Source: Mytilus edulis
Lineage: Eukaryota > Mollusca > Bivalvia > Mytilida > Mytilidae
Reading direction: 5' to 3'
Assembly: GCF_963676685.1 (NCBI RefSeq)
Contig: NC_092355.1
Location: 60,857,613-60,921,612, forward strand
Length of the DNA stretch: 64,000 bases
Shown piece after piece: positions 25,638 through 38,454 of this stretch. Below the pieces are notes generated by a model. That model made no database searches and was not told where the DNA came from. It saw only the letters and a list, made by a program, of their open reading frames with translations. Both the position numbers and the translations under genes were made by a program. Position 1 is the stretch's first letter. The number at the start of each line of letters is the position of its first letter.

Positions 25638-26209
25638 GATATTTTTTGGCAAGATTAATTACATTGATTTCAGTTCATGGTAAATCGACATGGACGAAGA
25701 TTCTGTATTGACTATCGATTTATCAGTAGCTTTGGTCTGTATAGTTTTAACCACGTGGGTTAACACATCTTTTTAGGCCAGACTCGTACTTTTTTTGCTT
25801 TTTAAACATGCTGACATGTTACTATTGGCTTTGCGTTTGCATATTAAACAGTAAAAAGTTTCCAGCAGTAAAAACTTTCTATCAACTTATAATAAGTTTA
25901 ATTCACCAGTAGATGGGAAATTTAATAGTTTTAAGGACGCTTTGTCTGTGTGCAGGGTTTTCAACTCTAAAAATAATAGGTTTATACAATCAAAATAATT
26001 CCCTGATTTCCGAAGATCTGTTCATTATGTTCACTTCGTAAATATTGGCAAAAAATTGAACGTTCTGGAAATTCTGGTCCATCAAATCTTATGGAGTATG
26101 AACATATACATCTTTCATAAGGTAAAAAATAGCATCATATAAACCTTCAAAACATAAATAAAAGTATAAACAATGTATAATAATAAACATCAATTATTGA
26201 ATGCATTTA

Positions 26210-26425
26210 GGGACGACATCAAAAAATAATGAAGGATAATTCAAATAGTTAGAGGGTGGGGGTCAAATTGCTGCAAGTTTTGTATAAATTGACATCGATT
26301 TTACATGTATCCTTATTGGTCAATCAATTTTTCCCAAATTAAGTTAAGAGGGGGGTAGAAGGGGTCAGTGAAAAAACTATATAAATTAAGTTTTGTATCC
26401 TTCATTGAACTCTTGATGTCGTCCC
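26210..26425. mobile_element. PIF/Harbinger-like MITE
   Basis: 216 bp with inverted ends GGGACGACATCAA / TTGATGTCGTCCC extending imperfectly ~30 bp (AATGAAGGATA / TATCCTTCATT). Flanked by TTA on both sides, the 3-bp target duplication typical of PIF/Harbinger. No ORF. Confidence 0.75.
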
Positions 26426-26989
26426 TTATGAAGATATGCTTGCATGAACTGTTATGACATGTTTATTTAAACAACCAATGTCACGAATGACAGGTATGAT
26501 ATGTTACCGTTAGATTTATTTGAGTTTTGTTTAGATTGAAGAATTTTACCACGGATGGAGACGATTCAAACACATCTACTTATGATATTACATTAAAGGT
26601 ATTAGTTTTTAGCAATTCTTTGTAACCACAAACCAAGTTGCGGCACGCATAGTCTCAGATTTTCTTGAAATTTGGTTTTTATTGGTAGGTATCGATAAAC
26701 AAACAAGAAATATTTTGACAAAAAACTTGTTTATGCCTCCGTTGCCATGGCAACGGGTCCCCATGGATTTTGCCTCAAAAATGCATATTTCGACGAACAA
26801 AAGTTACCCATTTTAAGCAGTCATCGTGCACACATTTCAATTTTGATGAATATTTTGACTTTTGTTCATTAAAATTTAACACTTAATGAAGTAAGATGAA
26901 TTATAAAAATTAATTCTTACAAAAAGGGAAGAAGGATGCAGCACTGATTTAAATAGTGGAGTTTTTAATGTATTCAAGCAGGCAAATAA

Positions 26990-27610
26990 TTTTAGTCATT
27001 TTGCATGACATGATTTTACAATTTTGCATCCACAACCAATTATAATAAGGCACTAAATGTAAACTATCACTGTTGCCTAGAAATAATTTATCAATCAAGG
27101 CTAGGGAAATAGGTTGCTAGGGTGGTTGTTATTGGAACGAAAAAAGTGTCATACTTGGTATTTTGTGAAAGAATTTTGACATTGTTATTAAAATAGCTTT
27201 AAACAGTGACAGATACAAAATAAAAATCAATGGGGACATGTGGTGCATTGAATGACCTGAAAGTGGACCTAAAGGTCAAAGGTTATTGATACCTTGACTT
27301 TGTCCTTCAGCCTTTTTTATTAAATTTTGTTAGGAAATTGTAACAAATATACACACAAAGTATTTAGAAAAAGTGTTACGCTTTTATTAGTATGAAAGCA
27401 ATATGCCAAATGTGAAGGTCATGTCGTAAGTTCTTAGCAACGACCATTACTTGATATAAAAGTACCTAGCAATTATACATAGTTGGGTTCAGATTTATAC
27501 GAACTATGAATAAGATCATAATTAAAAGATAAGGGGTCAATATTGTCAAAAAGACTTGACCAGCCATTCTCATATAACTAGACAATGTCTAGCAACCATC
27601 ATTGTATTGT
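26990..27610 (+). repeat. Dispersed repeat with GTTGCTAGG words, copy 1
   Basis: Contains AATAGGTTGCTAGGGTGG, GACCTAAAGGTCAAAGG, and CTAGCAA(C/T) words. An inverted homologous copy lies at 31370-32060. Confidence 0.6.
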
Positions 27611-27987
27611 TGCTTTAGGAAAAAATTCTGAAATTTTGAAACTAAAGTTGTAATTCATTCTTCCAATTAGACTCTCAAATGTCTTTTAAGAATAGTAATT
27701 GTGTTTCTTAATAATTCACATTCATGATTTTACTCATGTAAATTTCAGTTAATCAACAGCCACTTTGTCTCCTGTTCTAATTTGAATTACCAATGCTGTA
27801 CATGTTTGTTTCAAAGTATTTTATCAATTTTACACAAAAAAAAAAACGAGTTGAATCATACATCTACATCTATACTATTGATCTGTCGTGGAAATCCATA
27901 ACGCAGATACTGCTGTGCAAACGTCAACCTGCGTGCTCAGTATTTACAAGTGCAATTAAAATTTGGATAAAATCAGGTTGTTTCTGT

Positions 27988-28705
27988 TTACAGCTGCAGT
28001 CTCCGAAGCTGCTGCTTGAAGCATTCCCGAGATGTAGCTAGGAAGGCTTCAGGAGGCAGACTGTTTCAGTCGGTGATGGTGCGTGGTATATAGCTGTATT
28101 TGTAGGCATCTGTGGAGGTACTGATCTGAGTAAATTTTTCTGAATGGTATTGTCTAGTTGAGGTAGATGGTCTTCTCACGTATGATGGTATGTTGACTGC
28201 CGCCTTCCATGTGTGGCTTTGTAGAACATGCTCAGTCTACTAGATTTCCGTCTAGATTCTAGCGTTTGCCATTCTAGGGTTGTCATGATATTTGTTACTG
28301 TCCCTGGTTCCCGACTGTATGTTGATGTCGCAAATCTGGCAGCTCTTCTTTGGACCATTTCTAGTGAGTCAATGTGGTGTTTTCGATATGGGTCCCAAAC
28401 TGTGGAGGCGTACTCAAGATGTGGGCGCACTAGCGATGTATAGGCCTGCGTTTTTATGTATTGTGGACACTTCCAGATGTTGCGTCTTAGGAATCCTAGT
28501 ACTCTGTTGGATTTTGTGATGACTTTTATAATGTGAGGATCCCAACTGAGATCTTCTGATAATTCGACTCCGAGGTATGGATATTGGTGGACTGTGGATA
28601 TTTGTTGTCCCATCATTTCATACTCTTCTATTGTTGGGTTTTTCTTTCTCGATACTCTAAGTGTGTAGCATTTAGCTGGATGGAATGTCATCATAATATC
28701 GTTTC
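27988..28705 (-). pseudogene. LINE reverse transcriptase C-terminal fragment, inactivated
   Basis: The minus-strand frame from about 28694 reads FHPAKCYTLRVSRKK, a YLGVELSEDLSWDPHI segment, VLGFLRRNIWKCP, TSLVRPHLEYASTVWDPY and VQRRAARFATSTYS. This order is diagnostic of the post-catalytic C-terminal part of CR1/L2/Jockey-type non-LTR reverse transcriptases. The frame stops at 28176. Homology continues in another frame to a stop at 27988 with TGA at 28066-28068 where the family has a conserved Trp in the D-W-N-S-L-P motif. So it has at least one frameshift and one nonsense change. The catalytic YxDD part is missing upstream: 5'-truncated copy. Confidence 0.85.
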
Positions 28706-29214
28706 CCAGGGGCCTCGTGTTTCACTTTTATGTTTTGAATTTTGAAACTTTTATACATGGATAGAAATCAATATAACAAATCAAAAGTATTTCTATTGAA
28801 ACTAATATGGATAAATGAACAATTAAAGAGCAAAAATTACCAACAAGACTAATTAATCCACATATCCGAAATTTTCCTTTTACTCCATACAGACGTTTTG
28901 GCCTTAAATGAATACTAAGTGAGCAAAATTCAAATAACAGCAATTTATCTTGTTTCCTTGTCCCAATTATGAACTCTTATTTATTTACTTTTGTAGTTAT
29001 ACATAGCTAATTCTTTATTAATATATCTATGTTAATACTAAATGTCGATTGTTACCCTAAATCGTCATTAAAGGGTATTAACTTTAATTAGGGGTTGTCA
29101 AACGAATTTAACAATGTTAAATTATTTGTAATCGAGTCTTGTCGATAAGTTTTGTATTTTAAAGTTTCCTTATGCGTTAATGATATTTTTTATATAAGGC
29201 AAAAACGCACACAC
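28706..29214. other. Gene-free stretch
   Basis: Nothing supported; AT-rich. Confidence 0.4.
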
Positions 29215-30655
29215 AAAAACGTCCTAAAGGGCAATAACTCAAAAAAAAAATCAGCTGACGATTTCAACGAAGATCTGGTTTTGCTGATAATTACTGTATT
29301 AAATGTTTCTCTTTATCTATTATTGTTTTCAAGATAATAGGCAAAAAAGACAAAAGAAACCCTTTCAGGGCAGAAACTCCCCTGCAAATAGATAATAGGA
29401 AGATCCCTTTACTCGGAATATTTAAGCTCCTGTCAGATTTTTGACCGGATTTTCGAAGAAAAAAAACGGTCATTGATTTGGGGATGTACGGCGGTCGGTC
29501 GATCGGTCGGGCGGGCGGGCGACAGCCAAATGTTGTCCGTGCATTTACTCATGAACCGTTCAACTAAAGATTTGAAAATTTTAATATGTTGTTACTGAGA
29601 ACAAAATGGAGGTCAACTTCAATAATGACGATTTGGACTTTTACCGTTCAGGAGTTATGGTTCTTGAAAGATTGAAAAATGGCGTTTCCAGTCGTGTCTG
29701 TGCATTCACTCATGAATCGTTCAATCAATGTTTATCAAATTTTAATATATTGTTACTGATGACAAAATGAGACCTCTGCAGGAAAATGCGGTTTTCTCTC
29801 TATCTGACAGCCTCTTGTTCTAATTATAACAGTTTTCATGATGATAGACAATTTAAACTTGCATTTTACACCTATATTCTATTTTGACAATGTTAGCCAT
29901 CATGGGACATATTTTTTAGATGACATACACTAATGATGATTGTGGCTAAGTCAGGTTTACTAAATTTAGTCCTGGTATCTATGATGAGTTTATTTAAGGA
30001 GAAGTCCGGTAAAAGATAATTGTGCCGAAAATATTACATTTTTTTAAAACACTTAAGTGTGTACGTCACTCGATTCAATCAGTTTGTGTTACAGACTTGA
30101 ACTGATTTGGTCATTACAAACGCTAACATTCAAGTTCAAATATGAAAATCTATCAAATTTGCTATTAAACTTCATTTTTATAGATGGATTTTGTCTAAAA
30201 TGGATGAATGCCGAATTCATGTTCAGTCTCAACATCTATAATGCATTTTCATTAAATACAATATTTTTATTCTAATATCAAGACTAAACACAAGTGCCAC
30301 CACTTCCATTCAAGACAAAAACCGTCTTACAATTAGCACAAATTCTAAAATTTCGGTATTTTTGCATGACATAATGATTCAAGAACACTACCTGACGCCT
30401 GTCAATTGTATTGTCAAAAACTACTCATATTCATCTAACAAACGCATACTACTTTCTTATAAATAGCTTAAGGGTTAACATTTTTAGCAACTTTGTAAAA
30501 CGCTATATTTTGGGGTCAAAAAGGGGTCTTGATTGGCCTAGTCCGTTCGATTATTAGTTTCAGAGGAGAATATTTTTTTAACAAATTAACGACGAATAGC
30601 CCAATGTTATGAGAAAATCTCACTTGGCCCTTAGGCTCTATTAAAAAAATATTTT
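29215..30655 (+). repeat. R1-related repeats, strongly diverged mosaic
   Basis: AAAGGGCAATAACTC at 29226, a GGTCGGTCGATCGG / GGGCGGGCGGGCG microsatellite at 29490-29521, two CATTTACTCATGAACCGTTC-type units, then a second end with GTTTCAGAGGAGAATATTTT and TCTCACTTGGCCC at 30620-30640 followed by A-rich tail. The terminal hairpin is largely lost. Confidence 0.65.
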
Positions 30656-31369
30656 TTGCTAAACACACAACATATTTTTTTTTTCTAACAAAGTTTGTTT
30701 TTTAATCTTCCGCTGTTGAAATAAATCATTACTGTTGAAATACAAACATAGCAATGAGCGGATACAGGGTAGTTCTATAAGTTATGGAGTACCATTTTAT
30801 ATTTTGTGATGGGGATAATGGATGCTTAATGAAATGAATGTGATAGTGTCTTGAACTGAAGTTCAATAATATTGCACAAAACATGATGAAAAAGAATTTT
30901 CGGTACATTCAGATGCACATCAGCCACAATCGATTTGAAACACGAAAAAAGTGTGTACATAATGAAAATATGAAATAAGTAATCAAGCCTTATAACGAGT
31001 GAAAATGATTATTCTGTCTATGCATAAACTCTTGCCCGAAAGGCCAATCCCAACCAAAGATATAAACTGGTCGTTCTCTTAGCAGTTATACCCGTATTTC
31101 TTTTGACTTCTTCTTGTAAATTCAAAGGACCTGTCTGAAAAATAACATTAAGTGTCTTGAGGAGAGTTGTCTCCTCGGACGACATCTTTCAATTATTGCA
31201 TTTGAATGTGTAATAAGTCTCATGAAATTGAATTTGCCATATAATTTACTATTCTGGATTATACATGTGTTATTTTAAAAAAGAAAACTGCATATTTATA
31301 TTTTTTTATTTTTTTATGATTTTTGTCCCAATGAAACCTAAAATATATTGTTACTGCGCAGTATTTCTT
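30656..31369. other. Gene-free stretch
   Basis: No gene, array or transposon signal is seen. Confidence 0.4.
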
Positions 31370-32060
31370 TATAAATAAATGGTTGCTAGGCACTTTTTCA
31401 ATATAAATAGATGGTTGCTAGGCACTTTTCCTATATAAATAAATGGTTGCTAGACATTTTTTCACTTTAAATGAATGATTGTTTAAAACGTATGTGATGA
31501 ACAACCCCCCAAAACCTTTTAAGTTAGGTCTATGTAATTGTTTATATAGTCCTAAATCTAATCATGTATGGTTGCTAGGTACTTTTTTTTAAATAAGGGT
31601 GGTTGCTAAGCACTTTTGACATGACCTTGGCTCTTTGATGTTCATATGTTAATAAAAAAAGTGGATTTAAACGTCCTGAACATTTTCTCCATGTATAGTA
31701 TGCCTCTTTCTATTACATTTCCTTTCAAAATTCAAATAAATATACACAAGTTCAAAGGTCAAGGTCATCAATGACCTTTGACCTCGGGTCAAATTCATGG
31801 TAATTTAATAACCAATAGATTGCACATCATAGTCATTTAATAATTATTACTTTTTCATGGATTATCTTGATAACATGGTCACTTTTCAGAGTTAAAAAGG
31901 CAAAAATTACACATTTTTGTTTCCATAGCAACTATCCTAGAACCCAATATCCCAAACATTTTGTTATAATTTATTGACTAGAAACATTGATATTTTTCAT
32001 TTATAACAACAGCTTAAAATGTCTAATTTGTTCTACTAAATGTGTAAAATTTGTCTACTC
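31370..32060 (-). repeat. Dispersed repeat with GTTGCTAGG words, inverted copy 2
   Basis: Reverse complement of the family at 26990-27610 (GACCTTTGACCTC, GGTTGCTAGG, AGTTGCTATGG on the appropriate strands). 31374-31490 holds three ~40-bp tandem units of AAATGGTTGCTAGGCACTTT. Confidence 0.6.
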
Positions 32061-32118
32061 AACTACATTGAAAAATGACCTCTGCTCTTGCGGTTGTGAC
32101 AATATTCAACAAAAATAT

Positions 32119-35082
32119 CGATCCAATAAATAGACTTCTTCATAAAGGATATGTATTTAACACTGTAAAGATACGAGTCATGTAAGCTTATCGATCCAAT
32201 AGACTTCTTCTAAAAGGATATATATTTAACGCTGTAAAGATACGAGTCATGTAAGCTTATCGATCCTTTAAATAAACTTCTTCTAAAAGGATAATAATAT
32301 ATATTTAACACTGTAAAGATACGAGCCATGTAAGCTTATCAATCCTATAAATAAACTTCTTCTCAAAGGATATATATTTAACACTGTAAAGATACGAGCC
32401 ATGTAAGCTTATCAATCCTATAAATAAACTTCTTCTCAAAGGATATATATTTAACACTGTAAAGATACGAGCCATGTAAGCTTATCAATCCTTTAAATAA
32501 ACTTCTTCTAAAAGGACATATATTTAACACTGTAAAGATACGAGTCATGTAAGCTTATCGATCCTATAAATAAACTTATTCTAAAAGGATATATGTATAA
32601 CACTGGAAAGATACGAGTCATGTAAGGTTATCGATCCTATAAATAAACTTCTTCTAAAAGGATATATATTTAACACTGTAAAGATGCAAGTCATGTAAGC
32701 TTATCGATCCTATAAATAAACTTCTTCTAAAAGGACATATATTTAACACTGTAAAGATACGATTCATGTAAGCTTGTCGATCCTTTAAATAAACTTCTTC
32801 TAAAAGGACATATATTTAACACTGTAAAGATACGAGTCATGTAAACTTTTCGATCCTATAAATAAACTTATTCTAAAAGGATATATATTTAACACTGGAA
32901 AGATACGAGTCATGTAAGCTTATCGATCCTATAAATAAACTTCTTCTAAAAGGACATATATTGAACACTGTAAAGATGCGAGTCATGTAAGCTTATCGAT
33001 CCTATAAATAAACTTCTTCTAAAAGGACATATATTTAACACTGTAAAGATACGATTCATGTAAGCTTGTCGATCCTTTAAATAAACTTCTTCTAAAAGGA
33101 CATATATTTAACACTGTAAAGATACGAGTCATGTAAACTTATCGATCCTATAAATAAACTTATTCTAAAAGGATATATATTTAACACTGTAAAGATACGA
33201 GTCATGTAAGCTTATCGATCCTATAAATAAACTTATTCTAAAAGGATATATATTTAACACTGGAAAGATACGAGTCATGTAAGCTTATCGATCCTATAAA
33301 TTAACTTATTCTAAAAGGATATATATTTAACACTGGAAAGATACGAGTCATGTAAGCTTATCGATCCTATAAATAAACTTATTCTAAAAGGATATATATT
33401 TAACACTGGAAAGATACGAGTCATGTAAGCTTATCGATCCTATAAATAAACTTCTTCTAAAAGGACATATATTTAACACTGTAAAGATGCGAGTCATGTA
33501 AGATTGTCGATCCTTTAAATAAACTTCTTCTAAAAGGACATATATTTAACACTGTAAAGATACGAGTCATGTAAGATTGTCGATCCTTTAAATAAACTTC
33601 TTCTAAAAGGACATATATTTAACACTGTAAAGATACGAGTCATGTAAGCTTATCGATCCTATAAATAAACTTCTTCTAATAGGATATATATTTAACACTG
33701 TAAAGATACGAGTCATGTAAGCTTATCGATTCTATAAATAAAGATACGAGTCATGTAAGCTTATCGATTATATAAATAAAGATACGAGTCATGTAAGCTT
33801 ATCGATCCTTTAAATAAACTTCTTCTAAAAGGATATATATTTAACACTGTAAAGATACGAGTCATGTAAGCTTATCGATCCTTTAAATAAACTTCTTCTA
33901 AAAGGATATATATTTAACACTGTAAAGATACGAGTCATGTAAGCTTGTCGATCCTTTAAAAAAAACTTCTTCTAAAAGGACATATATTTAACACTGTAAA
34001 GATACGAGTCATGTAAGCTTATCGATCCTATAAATAAACTTATTCTAAAAGGATATATATTTAACACTGGAAAGATACGAGTCATGTAAGCTTATCGATC
34101 CTATAAATAAACTTATTCTAAAAGGATATATATTTAACACTGGAAAGATACGAGTCATGTAAGCTTATCGATCCTATAAATAAACTTATTCTAAAAGGAT
34201 ATATATTTAACACTGGAAAGATACGAGTCATGTAAGCTTATCGATCCTATAAATAAACTTCTTCTAAAAGGACATATATTTAACACTGTAAAGATGCGAG
34301 TCATGTAAGCTAATCGATCCTATCAATAAACTTCTTCTAAAAGGACATATATTTAACACTGTAAAGATACGAGTCATGTAAGATTGTCGATCCTTTAAAT
34401 AAACTTCTTCTAAAAGGACATATATTTAACACTGTAAAGATACGAGTCATGTAAGCTTATCGATCCTATAAATAAACTTCTTCTAATAGGATATATATTT
34501 AACACTGTAAAGATACGAGTCATGTAAGCTTATCGATTCTATAAATAAAGATACGAGTCATGTAAGCTTATCGATTATATAAATAAAGATACGAGTCATG
34601 TAAGCTTATCGATCCTTTAAATAAACTTCTTCTAAAAGGATATATATTTAACACTGTAAAGATACGAGTCATGTAAGCTTATCGATCCTATAAATAAACT
34701 TCTTCTAATAGGATATATATTTAACACTGTAAAGATACGAGTCATGTAAGCTTATCGATTCTATAAATAAAGATACGAGTCATGTAAGCTTATCGATTAT
34801 ATAAATAAAGATACGAGTCATGTAAGATTGTCGATCCTTTAAATAAACTTCTTCTAAAAGGACATATATTTAACACTGTAAAGATACGAGTCAGGTAAGC
34901 TTATCGATCCTTTAAATAAACTTTTTCTAAAAGGACATATATTTAACACTGTAAAGATACGAGTCATGTAAGCTTATCGATCCTTTAAATAAACTTCTTC
35001 TAAAAGGATATATATTTAACACTGTAAAGATACGCGTCATGTAAGCTTGTCGATCCTTAAATATATATTTAACACTGTAAAA
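32119..35082. repeat. 73-bp satellite with higher-order structure, about 40 copies
   Basis: The monomer runs CGATCCTATAAATAAACTTC, TTCTAAAAGGATATATATTT, AACACTGTAAAGATACGAGT, CATGTAAGCTTAT. Two monomer classes recur (CTTATTC with ACTGG; CTTCTTC with ACTGT). 38-bp short monomers occur in pairs at 33727, 34534 and 34756; spacings of 807 and 222 bp equal whole numbers of monomers. Most units carry adjacent HindIII and ClaI sites (AAGCTTATCGAT). No ORF. Confidence 0.95.
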
Positions 35083-35324
35083 TGATCTTTGAACATAAGT
35101 TTTATCGGTACTAACATTGACTTTGTTATCAATGTATTAAAATATAAGATTTCTTTGTTGCATTGATTATTCATGAATGTTTTTTGTACTTATTTTAAAA
35201 TGTTGGTTACAAATAACATTAACTTCAGCAGATGCTTTTGGTTTCGGAGTACTTGGATTCACTTGCGGTTTTATGTGCGAGTTATTCTGTAAGAGCTTCG
35301 ATTCTTAATATTGATTTATTTAAA

Positions 35325-35595
35325 TTACAACCGATTGTAGAGTGTGAAGATAAAGGTTATATCTTTGGTTAGCTTGCTTGTTAGATGAACAGTGAAGTCA
35401 TTATTAGGTAAGGTATACTACCCTCCTTTCGAAGTAGTCTAATCCTACAGACAGATAGATTGCTTATCTGTCGGAATAGTCTACTCTTAAAGGAGTGTAG
35501 TTTAACTAACCTAATAATGACTTCACGGTTCAGCTAGCAAGCAAGCTAACCAAAGATATTATTTTTACCTACACACTCAATGCAATCGGCTGTAA
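35325..35595. mobile_element. Full-length fold-back element (271 bp)
   Basis: Starts TTACAACCGATTG and ends CAATCGGCTGTAA. The arms contain ATCTTTGGTTAGCTTGCTTG and TGAAGTCATTATTAGGT with their complements, then CTACAGACAGATA / TATCTGTCGGAATAG around a small loop. Nearly the whole element can fold as one hairpin. Confidence 0.85.
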
Positions 35596-36018
35596 ATACT
35601 TTGTGTAATTGTTTGTCTTGTATAATGATTGTTAGATTTTCATTACTGTTTCTGATATAGATATTGTACACATGCCTTACAAAGGAAAACTTGATAAAAA
35701 TCTAAACAAAAAAAATGACTGAGTTTATGTTTGAAATTTATTTCAATATTTCATAGAACAATATTGTAGGACAGACAAGAGACATGCAATGAAATCTGCA
35801 ATGTACTTTATGAATACGGTTATTAGGCGGTTTTACAGAAATGATCCATATGATTGTATAATAAATATAAGATACAAGCAATTGGACAGTCAATACCATT
35901 TTCCGACATTAAGATAATGAATTTATTACATTCATATTATATATATATATATATGAATTTGTCTACTCCCTTATGTATGTCGTTGTGTAGACACGGGACG
36001 GTTTAAAGCTTGGCATCA
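35596..36018. other. Gene-free stretch with short (AT)n
   Basis: (AT)n at about 35937-35954; nothing else supported. Confidence 0.5.
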
Positions 36019-36467
36019 AGTTCTTCTCTCATGTGTGATTGAGTTCTTCTCTCATGTGTGATCGAGTTCTTTACTCAGGTGTGATCTGGTTCTTTACTCA
36101 TGTGTGATCAAGTTCTTCACTCATGTGTGATCGAGTTCTTCACTCATGTGTGATCGAGTTCTTCACTCAGGTGTGATTGAGTTTTTCACTCATGTGTGAT
36201 TGAGTTCTTCACTCATGTGTGATTGAGTTCTTCTCTCATGTGTGATTGAGTTCATCACTCAGGTGAGATTGAGTTCTTCACTCATGTGTGATTGAGTTCT
36301 TCACTCATGTGTGATCGAGTTCTTCACTTATGTGTGATCGAGTTCTTCACTCAGGTGTGATTGAGTTCTTCACTCAGGTGTGATTGAGTTCTTCACTCGG
36401 GTGTGATCGAGTTCTTCACTAATGTGTGATTGAGTTATTCACTCAGGTGTGATCGAGTTCTTCTCTC
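36019..36467. repeat. 23-bp minisatellite, about 19 copies
   Basis: The unit is GAGTTCTTCACTCATGTGTG plus ATC or ATT; variants have CAGGTGTG or TCTCTCATG. Ends cleanly before ACAAAACG. Confidence 0.92.
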
Positions 36468-38454
36468 ACAAAACGAAAACCCATTTTTATATTAAATGTA
36501 AATGAACACGAAAAGCTAAAAAAGGCCACATAATTTTAAGAGAGAAAAAAATGAAAACGACATGTTATTAATTTCATGCGTCCGCATCGCGTTTCTAGAT
36601 TTACCTTCATAAGGAACGCTCACAGCCGAATATTTGAATGCCAGAGATGTATAAGAACCGTCACAGTTGAAAAGCTATATAACAAAGAATTACTTAAAAA
36701 AATAGCCAAATTCATCTTAGGTCTAATTTGCCTGAGGGATTTGACATCTTAGTTTCTTTATAATTTCAAAATTTATCAGCGGACAATTTAAAAAATGTTT
36801 GTTACAAATCATGTCAGTACCGAAGTACTGACTACTACTGATCTGATGGTACTCTCAAGGACTGATAGTCCACCAGCAGCGGTATCGACCCAGTACTGTA
36901 AAAATTGAAAGAACAAGTTAATATTTCCATGTGTCCGAAGCGGTTTTTTCTGTATTCACCTTGATTGAAAACGCCTAGGATGCATGAGAACCGAAACAGT
37001 TGAAGATCTATGTAACCGAAAAGGACGTTAAAAATGGCCAAAATCTATCTAAAGAGATAACAGAGCAGATTACCGTTTGGTTCTATTTCATCAAATAACT
37101 TGTCTAATCGGCAATACAACCTCATCTCATTATTTTAATATTCCTCGTGTGTACCGACATACCTTGGTGCACAATCAATCATAAAAAAAATTGACTCAAA
37201 GGGGCCAATAATGTTGATTGCCTGAAATTTCAAAAATCTTCTGGTAGGCATTTTGATCCTATTGTAGAAATGATCCAATGATAGTACTCTTATACCAATT
37301 TTGAGTTTGTGTTGCTAATAGCCAAATTCAAGATGACCACCACCACTTGCATAAATGAAAACAGTGGAATGAATAGAACTATGAGCAATACGTATACATT
37401 CACATAGATTCTCATAAAATCTCTTATTCGTTTAAATGAAACCAGCATGCATAAATTACTGGAGAACAATTTGTCAATCAATGGAAGTATTACTATATAA
37501 TACTCCTAAGGTCAAACACACCAATACGTTTCAAACAAGAACTATCCACACTGATCTGTGTCCACAATTGTACTGATAATTAAATCTGTCAACTTCATAT
37601 ATTGTTATTGTATCTTAATTACATAGTTATAAGAAATATGTTATATTACTTCTAATTGAAACTGAACGCAGCTTGTCCACTCGACCACTAACAGAAAAAT
37701 TGGCAATTGCAAATATTTTAACAAAAAAACGTAAAAAAAAGGTCGTATAAATCAATAGACAAAAATAGGACTTGGTACCGCCTCGAACGTGAACTACCAT
37801 TTAAACTTAAGGAAGGTTTATATATGAGTCTCTATAAGATTTTTTTCCTTTTCACTGAACATAATATTTTTTGAAAAAAAACATAATTTCCGAAAGAAAA
37901 GCATTCTACAGAAATGCATCCATTTTACAGCGATGACCGCGAGAGAAACTCTGCAAACGGCCCTTGCGTTTTTAAGCATCCATCACTTCGTGTAAATCGA
38001 ATAAATACGCGGACATTGTCGAGTGCAAAATAACATTCCTTTTCACTTGTGACATGGATATATATTATTTCATCAATAAATATTCATGAAATTATTTTTT
38101 AGAAACATAGATAAATGAAATGAAAATGTTTTGTCGTGAGAAATATTATATGTTTCAGTAACAAATCATGAAATTTGTGTTAATGCATGCGGAAGAATCT
38201 TGGGAGATTGTCTGCAATATATATAAAAGTTATATTAAATTATAATATATAACAACAAACCAAATTATACCGATAACAAATGATTATATTACTACAATAT
38301 AATAATCTTAATGGTGAGGTTGAATTTCCTATCATTTATTCATCATCCGCATAGGAACTTGTCTTAGAAAAAATATATCTATGTACCTCAGGTATAGAGA
38401 TATGACCATCCACCAGAACTTGTAGTCATCCGATGTTCAGTACTTCAGTACTTT
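36468..38454. other. Gene-free stretch with a dispersed-repeat fragment at about 36805-36900
   Basis: GTACCGAAGTACTGACTACT and CTGATAGTCCACCAGCAGCG are words I recognise from a common mussel repeat. The rest shows no gene. Confidence 0.45.

Noticed and set aside
32119..35082. CRISPR-like array
   Set aside because: The whole 73-bp unit is repeated with no unique spacers, and the genome is animal.
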